NCBI RefSeq assembly: GCF_050436995.1
Contig: NC_134770.1
Location: 1,312,501-1,376,500 of the forward strand
DNA length: 64,000 nt
From: Anticarsia gemmatalis
Lineage: Eukaryota; Arthropoda; Insecta; Lepidoptera; Erebidae
Direction: 5' to 3'
Shown here: positions 56,101 through 64,000 of the stretch, in pieces
Numbering within the stretch: the stretch's first letter is position 1
How the letters are laid out: the number at the start of each line of letters is the position of its first letter
Notes under the pieces: model-generated
What the model was told of the DNA's origin: nothing
What the model saw: only the letters and a program-made list of their open reading frames with translations
The model's database searches: none
Translations under genes and position numbers: made by a program

Positions 56101-59100
56101 AGAGATTTTATTACAAGTTCATACATACTATAATGCGAAAAGAATTTTTAACCGATCTAATATACCAAGGAGGAACTGGAATGTTGCTATACTCACGCCA
56201 ATGTAAGTGTGTAGTCACCGACAGTGACATTGTTGAGGTTCTGAACACACCGCTCGACGGACACGCCGTCACCCATCTGTACCATCGCCGTGCCCTCTTT
56301 CGTCTTCAGGAATTTTATCTGTAAGTTAACAAACATACAAATTAATATACAGTTTTTTAAATTAAGGACCATGTTAATGACTCATAAAGAAGTGTCGGAT
56401 AACCTACAGATAAAGCGAAAATTGAAAAAAAATTGCTAAGTTTTTTAGATAGTTCAGATAATTAAGTTAATTTCAGAAAAACACTATCGAAATGTTGTAT
56501 GCAAAATAATGCATTTACTAACTAGGTTTTCTATATAATAAAAAAAAACACAGATCATGCTTTGTCTAGACTTAAAACGTAAACTTTTTTCTGAATTTTG
56601 CTTTATATTATATTTTTTTTGTTGTTTAACTATATTAGCTATGTAGATATTATTTATCCCGCTGTGTATGTATATGTAGTGAAACTAGCTCAAATATATC
56701 TGACATAAGGCCTTGTATAACTGGTATACAGTTATCTACTAGATAATAATGCCGGTTAAATATTTTCCTAATATACTTACTCTAACAACATTGCCGTAAA
56801 GACAGCATAGGTTGAAGAGTCTGTCCGCGTTGACCGTCTGCGGGTCGAGCCCGTACACCATCATCACGGCGCCCTGCTGCGGGGGACCACCCTGCGGGGA
56901 GCAGGGGCAACAATTACATGCATACTTACAAACATACAAACAAAACAACACACAAAATATATGCTAGTATAAAAAAAATTGAGCAAAGTTGACTAACCCT
57001 CGGTTTCTGATCACATTTATCGGTAGTTTATCTATTCAATAGCGTTAAAACTCGTATGAAAAAAAAACGCTACTGAATAGATAAACTACCGATAAATGTG
57101 CTCAGAAACCGGGGGTTAGGAAAGATATTTATGTGAAAGTAAATTTATCCCTGTAACACTTTTCTTGCTGCAAATTGTGGGCTTTAAATGTGGTGGTTTT
57201 CGATCGTTTTATTTGTCCTCTGCTTGTCTGCTTCTACCGTAAAATATCACGAAAGAAACTATATTTTACCTCCCGTTGAAAATAAGAACTAGTAAAAGTA
57301 TTAGTAACTTCTTTTTTCTTGTCTAATAAATATAAATGGAAACTACGGATTGATACAGAAACTCACAAAAAACCCATACAAACTTGTCGTAGACAGGAAT
57401 CAAACCCATTAGAAGACTACGCTACCGCTCGAAGCTCGAACTAGTAAAATTACAACTATTATTATTATAATTACGAAAAAAAATAACCCACTTTTTCTTC
57501 TACAAATGTTTACCGTCTAATCCTAAACTCTATCTATACCTATCATAATATCTAATATACAAAAAAAAACTAATGTACTTATAGGACTGAAGGTCTAACC
57601 CCTCCCTTATTCCGGGAGGAAACCCAGCCGTGAGACATTAATGAATTAAATTAAATTTTATTGGCAATAATTGTGTATAAACTAATTTAAAAGTTTTCTT
57701 TGTAATTTTTGATTTTTATAAAAAATTAAAAAAAAAAATATAACTTTATTAAATTTAATTCCTTATAAAACTACGTAAAAATAAATAAAATTAAGACTAC
57801 AACGCTCTCGAGTAGTTTCCGTATAAGTTCTTTCGTCCTATTAACCCCTGATTAAGTCGGCGGCGAGATCCGGTCCGACTCACTCGGCGCGGAGTAAGCC
57901 CACTGTAATTTGTACAGTTTCAACTCCGTGAATCCGGACTTACTTGGGAATAAAAAGTTTTTAGTAAAAAGTATTCTTTTATAATTAGGTTATTTTTAGT
58001 TTTGGTTCGTTATTAAGTTTTCAAGAATTTCAGTTAGTACTGTGAATTTTGAGAATAAAAACTTTCGCTCTAGAAATTAATTCTCTGGTGTCGCAAACTT
58101 ACCAAAGATGTGACAATAATCATCAGTTTAAATTACTAAGGATTTTTTACTGCAATTTCATTTATAAGTTTTTATTATTTCAAGAATTAACAATTTATAT
58201 ACATAATTAATTATCAATATAACTAGCGTTCAAATAATTACTCATTCAACGAAACTACTCCACAAAATTATTACAAATTAATAAATTTACAAAAGCATTT
58301 CCACGAAAATGTACCGAATTATTCGGTACACAGTACTTCGATATTATAATCCGTAAACGTCCCAATTCCGTTCCGCTACGCGTGAATTCCGTAACAATGA
58401 TTAAGCAGTTCCGTAAACGGACAGATCCGATTTGTTCGAGTCGATTTGTCCATTTTAACTGAACAATTGCTACTACAAAAATGTCGGTGGAAAATTTTCG
58501 GAATCGTTTTAATTGTCTACTTTTGTTCGTTATTGGTAAAATGCTAGTTTGACTTTTGGTATTTTGAAAAAAGTGTCATCTTGCGTAGCTTTTATCAAGC
58601 CTGGCAGTTATAAGCTTCCGTTAGTTTACACCTTATATCCCTGGTCTGAGTGTTATCGATTTTGAGTGGAATTTCGATAGAATTTTTTCTACTAATATTT
58701 GCTATTTATCTTCTAAGACATAATATAAATACCTAGATGAATAAATGTAATGTCAACTACAAAAACTAATCAAGTGCAGCTTACGTCGAATTTCAACCAG
58801 ATTTTTGTCTTGATAACTATACTTAGTGTTACGTAAAAGTCGCCGCTTATTATTGTAACAATAATTTCCATACTTATCTAACTACCGATAAACATTAAAA
58901 TATAACCTTCCAAATTCTGACGATACTTCAAAAGCAAATGAAATTTTTTTCTCAAAAGATTCATGCACATACAAAGTTATCTTCTAAAAATTGTACTCAA
59001 AATCTTCTGCAGAATATTTGAATGTACAAAACTCATTGAATGGCCGTGTGTTTCTTGCTAGTTCTTCTCATAAGAATCTTAGTCCCTTTCCGAGCTAGTG

Positions 59101-60814
59101 GTAGATTCAGTAATTGTAACGACTATCATAAGTGTCAACATTTGACCTAAATGAATAAACGATTTGATTTTGATTCGTGCTTAATAGTTGTCGCAAAACT
59201 CTTCGGCCTGTATTCTCCAAATCTGCAATACAAATGTTATTAGCGTATAAGGGATGGGGCTGCTATTTTTACCTCGTCAATTACCTGGTTCTGAGGCGGC
59301 ATGTTGGGGTGGTGCATCGGAGGGGGAGGCACGAAGCCCTCGCCGCCGTACCCCTCCGGACCATAACCACGGCCGTCACGCTGGAAGGATACCGAATAAT
59401 CAAGTTAAAATACAGGAAAGAGACATTTTGAAGGTATTCTTAAAAAAAAATTGGGATGACAAAAATAGAAAATATTGGGACTTATTTTTTTCAAGTTGCA
59501 CCATGTTATAGCATAAAATTTGGCTGAAATCTTGGAAAATAAAATGGCGTAAACATCTTTTTTTAACATGTTTCAAGATCTGTTCACATATTATGATGTT
59601 TGCAATAGTCAATTGAAATTTTCAGCAAATCAAAATGATTAGTTAATTGAGTGTACATATTCCCATAAATGAAATCGTTTTTCCCAGAGGTCTTTAATAA
59701 TTAACACATTCATTAAATTCCTATAAACATTATTATTGGAAATAGTTAATGCTGTAATTAAATATGCTGGAATTCTCATAACTCACAGAAAATTTACCAA
59801 AATTATTCAAAAAATTATTCCGAATAATTTCATACAACATTTTCACGCACAAGCAAATAATAATGACTTTTTCCTTACCAATTATGTTAATGAAAATTGG
59901 ACTGTTTTCAATAAAAAGATTAATTCTCACCGAATATCACTTCAATTGCGATGATTCGATCTTTTTCCGATAAATTAATTACTTTCATTTTAATTCGTAA
60001 ATGTGATGACTGGAGTCGTTTTTAATTAATTTTATTATCGTGCCTCGCTCGTTGAGGCTGCGTGGAAATCACTGATATAGTTCGCGGGGCTATTAAACAA
60101 AAGTAGTTAATTGACTGTCAGAATACGCGTGACCTTTCCGATATTCGGACACGACGGTCAGTTCCATTGGAATTGCCCGGGAGTATGATTGCAGGTACTA
60201 AGTGAAAATGACACCCACAATTTAATTACTTGACAACGCAGTCTCTGTGTCACGAAGGCTGGTATCTTTAGGTACTGTCTAAGGCACATAATCGTTGATT
60301 TCTACTTCCGTATTCCATGTAAAGATAAAAGTATCTTGAATATAAACTAGTAGCTTTTCGCAGGACAGCTGAAGACCTTAAGAGTTGAAGCCGTACAATA
60401 TGCGTGGCATGGTAAAGACGATTCAAATCCTACCGTCAAAACAAAGTACTATTCACATCCCGTAACTTCAAGTAGAACTTGAATCGTTTTAGCATGTTAG
60501 TATACTTGGATTTAGTTTGAAGCCAATTTTTTCTGAGTGCTATACTAATGATAACTAACCCTTTGACCGCAACAGTCGGCTATACTAGACAAATCAGAAA
60601 GTGCTCACAATGCTTTCGTCGGCAACTGTCGACAAAAATATAGCGTCGTGAGCTCGTTTTGATTAGTCAAGTATAGCCGACCGTGGCGGTCAAATGGAAG
60701 GTGGAACAGAAGGTAGGAGTAAAATGTGAATTACCGGATGGTGTGGCGGTGGAGGTCCATGTCTGTCCTTCATCATCCCCGGGGGCGGAGGCCCACCGCT
60801 TCCGTAGTCCATGT
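51847..60814 (-). CDS. sm: hnRNP L / smooth RNA-binding protein, 3' eight exons (5'-incomplete)
   Basis: A nuclear splicing regulator with RRM domains. Exons on minus: 60814-60735, 59380-59285, 56891-56781, 56318-56197, 54795-54645, 54037-53919, 52650-52562, 52004-51847 (TAG at 51849-51847). Phases close throughout, giving about 308 codons in the window. The first two exons are Gly/Pro/His-rich (GGPPPPGMMKDRHGPPPPHH). Then come the third RRM (VMMVYGLDPQTVNADRLFNL, LCCLYGNVVRV, VQMGDGVSVERCVQNLN, TLTLAFSKQ) and the fourth (VLHFFNTPPDVSDEQL, SERSSSGLMEF, KFPFVMKLCFSSS). A short Gln/Asn/Gly-rich tail ends SDHEY. The order, the SERSSSG segment and the KLCFS end are hallmarks of hnRNP L. The first retained exon needs one base from an upstream exon, so the 5' part, including RRM1-2, lies beyond the window. 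Confidence 0.88.
52116..52165. repeat. hairpin-capable inverted repeat
   Basis: ATCTTCATACAAAATCCG and CGGATTTTATATGAAGAT are near-complementary around a TATTTCATG loop, in the last intron of the hnRNP L gene. Confidence 0.55.
52713..53205 (+). repeat. two CTAGCTGACCCG family copies, with (CAGA)n
   Basis: 52713-52830 starts CTAGCTGACCCGCGCAACTT. 52975-53205 matches the 11.03-11.23 kb copy and has a longer (CAGA) run at about 53125-53165, followed by an ATAGTATATATAGTAT-type satellite to 53250. Confidence 0.55.
53395..53505 (-). repeat. LINE 3'-end fragment, reverse
   Basis: GTCCCACTGCAGCGCAAGGG, CTCCTCCC and CCACGCTGGCCAAGTGCGGG, the complement of the forward tail. Confidence 0.45.
53612..53845. 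mobile_element. mariner deletion derivative, copy 3
   Basis: TTAGGTCGGGGAAAAAGTCT start, a decayed TTTTTCGCCTACCTAATA end, CTCGATATTTGGGTACCTCA centre, and CACGAGCTCACTAAAAG after it. In frame the centre reads WVPHELTKRNLMNRV, the best preserved transposase remnant. A short duplication (TTGATTTTATTTGATTTATG) is private to this copy. Confidence 0.75.
54091..54292 (+). mobile_element. tRNA-derived SINE, family B
   Basis: CTCTGTGGCGCAGTGGTTTA (A box), GTCGTGGGTTCGATTCCC (B box), then the GGTTGTGATTTGTGTCCG tail. Antisense to hnRNP L, 54 bases upstream of exon 54037-53919 on the gene's strand. Confidence 0.7.
54515..54620 (+). repeat. LINE 3'-end fragment
   Basis: CCAACCCGCACTTGGCCAGC through GCAGTGGGACAGTAATGGG, a well preserved copy directly beside exon 54795-54645. 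Confidence 0.5.
54830..55960. other. hnRNP L intron, few features
   Basis: AT-rich, with small inverted repeats at 55149-55171 (CATAGGGTA/TACCCTATG) and 55539-55597. A LINE scrap with CCAGCGTGGTGAGCTAAGGT is near 55720. No exon signal. Confidence 0.35.
55539..55597. repeat. perfect 20-bp-plus hairpin
   Basis: ACACCAATGACTTTTGAAGT and its complement ACTTCAAAAGTCATTGGTGT lie about 16 bases apart. No TE ends are recognised. Confidence 0.7.
55961..56163. mobile_element. mariner deletion derivative, copy 4
   Basis: TATTAGGTCGGGAAAAAGTA start, TTTTTAACCGATCTAATA end, the same internal junction, but a further 17-base loss after GATATTTGGGTAC. It ends 27 bases downstream (gene sense) of the hnRNP L donor at 56197. 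Confidence 0.75.
56993..57119. mobile_element. foldback MITE, CGGTTTCTGAGG family, copy 3
   Basis: CTAACCCTCGGTTTCTGATC and its complement end GGGGGTTAG. The stem runs over 50 bp with very few mismatches around a poly-A/T loop: the freshest copy. Confidence 0.75.
57125..59250. other. hnRNP L intron
   Basis: AT-rich. Contains a weak LINE 3' scrap at 57590-57640 (CTAACCCCTCCCTTATTCCG) and a LINE 3' fragment at 59040-59172 opposite in sense to that at 34.4 kb. A GC-richer 57800-57945 patch has no ORF or known motif. Confidence 0.35.
59400..60555. other. hnRNP L intron, no feature recognised
   Basis: AT-rich with runs of repeated AATTATT-type words; no SINE, LINE or exon was seen. Confidence 0.3.
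60557..60694. mobile_element. piggyBac-type MITE
   Basis: Left CCCTTTGACCGC and right GCGGTCAAATG are complementary, and the arms continue CGGCTATACT / AGTATAGCCG. The left flank CTAA may be a decayed TTAA; the right flank has lost it. It ends 41 bases from the donor of exon 60814-60735. Confidence 0.5.
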
Positions 60815-60829
60815 CTGTGGAGAATAAAA

Positions 60830-63080
60830 GTCAAATTTAGTGTGGGAGAAGCGAAAAGTTTATAAGTTAGGACAGATGGAGACTGAAAAATTATATGCCT
60901 TGCCCTAAGTAATGACGATTAAATTATTTTTCAAACTTTTTTTAGTCTGTTTGATTTGCTTGGATATTTGTGATTAAAATTAATTTTAGCAATTTAGATA
61001 TTGGTAACTAGGTCGAGTTAGAAGAATTTTTAGGTTCAAATTGCCAAACAGAACCAACTTTGCCGTGTGATGTTAAAATTGATCACACACAGTTTTTGAC
61101 AAAAAAAAATGTCCAAAACACTATTTTAAATGCGAATTGTCTTAAAAGGCAATGTTGATGTGGCAAAGTTGTCATCACGAAGCAAAGTTGGCAATACAAG
61201 AACCTCTTCCTTTTTCGAAGTCGGACAAACAATATCAATTAAGATACTGGAAGTGCATTTTTTATTAAATTGCAGTGTTAAGTTAGTTTTTTAACTACTT
61301 TGTTTAAACATCTTATATACTAAACACACAACAGTGCACAAGATGCTGTGTCATCCTATCACACGCTGGTGCGGTCATACAAGTTCATACAATTTCATAC
61401 ATTTTCATACATTTCATACATGCTAGGATAGAGGCGGGTATTGAAATGAAAGTCACGTGTTTTGTATTTATGTATTTATTGTAATAATGTATGTTAACAA
61501 TTTTATGTTCTACATGAATGTACAAAGTGGTGGAAAAGGGTAGTTTAGGGGGTGGCATAGACAACCCGTTTTAATAAATAATGTATAGTAAAGCCAAAGA
61601 AATGAGATAGAAACACTAAGCTTCAGAGGTTCTAAAAATTTTTTTTGTATGTTATTTTTTTATCGATCGAGTTACATGTATAAAAAATTTTGGTGTCCGT
61701 TATTTATTTGTACTATAATAAGCATTACAATAGCAAGTTTCAACTGTTTAATCAAATAGTATTTTTCTCACAAATATATGTTTATTTTTTTTTATAATGC
61801 CTCTTACTTCTTTGTACTATGATTTACATAGCGAAAGTCAGTTTTTTCGTATTTGCACGAAGCTCTTATTTTTGCAAAATTTTAGTAAAGATTAGTGTTT
61901 AAAAAATGTATGTCATTTCTTTGACTCTACTATTCGTGTTTTGGTCTCTTACAAGTGAATGATATCTAAACATGTTTGTTTTAAAGTCTAAATGTAATAG
62001 TATATAGTTGATAGTGGTGCTGAAACTTTGGAAACTTTGGTAACATTGCCTGAAACTTTCATACACCGAAAGTAAGCTGGTTGCCAAAATTACCAAAAAA
62101 ATTTATATAGGTAAGTAATAGAATGTTTGTCCAATATACACTAAAATCTTACGAAATGCTGCTTTTTTAAGGAAAAATATGTTTCTTTTAAGAATAATCA
62201 TGGATTTTAGAATATTTTTTGTTCATTGTACAAACAAGCATATCACTATAATTGTATATTAGTTAGGTATAACAATATTATTATCTAAATACAACACATT
62301 GGTATCTAAACATAACATTCAAGTAACAGCCTTATTCGAAGACATTTGTAGGAATTTTCACACTTTCATAACTTAGCCAATGAGACTAGGCAAATTTTGT
62401 AAACATATCTTTGATAAAGTAACTTTTTATATTCTTTTAAGCAAGAAACGAAACGAGAATTGTTTTAAGGCCGGTTTCAATAAGCTATCGTCAGTTAGAG
62501 ATAGGTATACTGAGATAAGAAGGTAAGCCTATCTGTGATTGCGGGTAGCAATCAAATTCGGCCATCAGAAAGTGCAGCGACAAAAAATAGTACTTACTAT
62601 AAAAATTGTTGGGATTTCTGACACTTCGTTTAAATATTTATCTAGTTTCATTGGCCAGTAATTTAGCTAATTTCGCGCAAAACACACATTTAGTTAGTGA
62701 AAAGCCATAACAATAAATTAAACTAAAACATCTTATGGAATAAATTCGGTCTAAAATGAGGCGAATTATATTGTTTTCCAAAGATTATCTTGGAATAAGG
62801 TTATTGTTCATTCCATTCCAACATCATGCGATTTTTACACACTTGGTTTATTATATTTTTAACCACTGTTGTTTGTACTGAAAATACGATAACATTATCC
62901 GTCTAATCATACCTATATTAACAGATCCTCTAGATACTTTTAACCATACGTAATAACTAATTTCCATAATTTTGTTTTTTTTTTTCAAAATAGTTTGTTT
63001 TTGTCGATATTAAAAAAAATATTCTTTTGAAGTCTTTTAATTTATTTATATACATAGAATTAAAAAATCATAACCTGGGA
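60830..63080. other. upstream intron of hnRNP L, no exon recognised
   Basis: AT-rich. A CATACAATTTCATACATTTT run is near 61380-61420. No RRM-coding exon could be found, so the upstream exons are presumably outside the window. Confidence 0.35.
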
Positions 63081-63084
63081 GTTT

Positions 63085-63180
63085 ACAATAAATTTAACCC
63101 TTAATGTCCCACTGCTGGGCAATGCTATTTTAAAATAGACCTAGAGTGACCCAATTTGGGAATGTTGGAAGGTTAAAAAA
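63085..63180 (-). repeat. LINE 3'-end scrap, reverse
   Basis: TTTAACCCTTAATGTCCCAC and TGCTGGGCAA are the complement of the GCCCAGCAGTGGGAC tail, then decays. Confidence 0.35.
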
Positions 63181-63419
63181 TGACATATTTTATAAAAGAC
63201 TACCTCTACAACTGGTCAGAAATCACTCTACAAAAGCATCATATTTTCAGTAAAAATTCCAGTGGTTAAAAATCACCATATATTATCTCCACAATAAATT
63301 AACATATTAGATCGACTCGTCCATCCAATACAGTACCGTTAGTCTGTTCGCAGGAGTGCTGGCTGTGCTGGCTGCAAGAGTCCTCACTGCAAGACCTGGT
63401 GGTAGCTTGAGGAGTTGAC

Positions 63420-63655
63420 GCATCTGTTGAGCACCTTACTTGTCAAACTGACGATATATCCCTTGCTTGGTTTTTGTAATTTGAAAATTGTGTGATTGGT
63501 ATATTGTTTTGAACTGAAGGTACACCGAAACATTTGCGGTTGGGATGCAGATAATAAAGTTAATTTTAACATAAAATTTACTTTTTTCTTCTCTGTCAGT
63601 TTGACAAGTAAGGTATCTGTTGAGTACCTTACTTGTCAAACTGACGATACATCCT
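63420..63655. repeat. three-copy repeat in direct and inverted order
   Basis: ACCTTACTTGTCAAACTGAC occurs at 63433-63452 and at 63626-63645, each preceded by ATCTGTTGAG. Its exact complement is at 63595-63614, forming a 21-bp perfect stem with a 9-base loop (TCTGTTGAG) with the last copy. Confidence 0.7.
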
Positions 63656-63895
63656 TTTATAATTCGTATTGGAACATTTCTCAATAGCAACCCGGAGTTT
63701 GGTAACGTGTCCGGTATATGGCAATATGCTATTACATGGAACTAACATTATAAATGGCGAAAATGTATTTTATTTACTAGCCTACACGTTCGAATATAAC
63801 AGGCTCACGATAGATCGTGACAAAACGAGTGATGTGTAGTAAATTGTGTAGGTCCTTAGGTTACGTGATACCAAGCCTTCTAGCTTGTCAAATCT

Positions 63896-64000
63896 ATACT
63901 AATATATATATATAATATTATAAAGCTGAAGAGTTTGTTTGTTTGCTTGTTTGTTTGAACGCGCTAATCTCAGGAACTACTGGTCCGATTTGAAAAAATA
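63896..64000 (-). repeat. CTAGCTGACCCG family repeat, cut by the window end
   Basis: ATACTAATATATATATAATA then AAGCTGAAGAGTTTGTTTGT and GAACGCGCTAATCTCAGGAA, matching the reverse copies at 28.6 and 42.0 kb. Confidence 0.55.

Noticed and set aside
63300..63420. Possible upstream hnRNP L exon
   Set aside because: Splice-like CAG and GC-richer bases occur, but no frame matches an RRM on the minus strand.

Overview
The window looks like lepidopteran (moth or butterfly) nuclear DNA. The support is many-intron genes with GT-AG splicing, an insect-type ZAD zinc-finger gene, and dense AT-rich introns filled with tRNA-derived and 5S-rRNA-like SINEs, LINE tails, mariner, piggyBac and hAT derivatives and foldback MITEs. 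I had no database access, so species and family names beyond this are inference from recognised motifs.

Layout. (1) 1-3.2 kb: a possible terminal exon of an unrecognised gene (232-585), then repeat-derived DNA. (2) 3.2-16.6 kb, plus strand: an ARMT1-type (DUF89) damage-control phosphatase gene of 15 coding exons. It has two alternative, phase-matched first exons, one GC-AG intron, a tRNA-Lys(UUU) gene in its first intron and a 2.9-kb non-coding element with identical 425-bp terminal direct repeats in intron 5. (3) 16.9-17.6 kb, minus strand: a three-exon gene for a small secreted basic protein whose frame depends on a 20-nt microexon. (4) 17.8-21.7 kb: nested mobile elements, including a piggyBac derivative sitting precisely in the TTAA of a SINE. 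(5) 21.7-43.5 kb, minus strand: a 23-coding-exon ZAD plus 12-finger C2H2 protein gene (941 aa). It has a plausible internal promoter and first exon lying inside a 2.16-kb TIR element. (6) 43.5-51.8 kb: TE-poor AT-rich DNA, possibly a long 3' UTR. (7) 51.8 kb to the end, minus strand: the 3' part of an hnRNP L / smooth RNA-binding protein gene, whose 5' exons lie beyond 64 kb.

The genes do not form an operon or pathway: one metabolite-repair enzyme, one secreted peptide, one DNA-binding regulator, one RNA-binding splicing factor. Exon boundaries were read by eye from splice sites. For ARMT1, the secreted gene, the ZAD gene and the hnRNP L exons, the phases close without a frameshift across every junction, which is the main evidence for the models.
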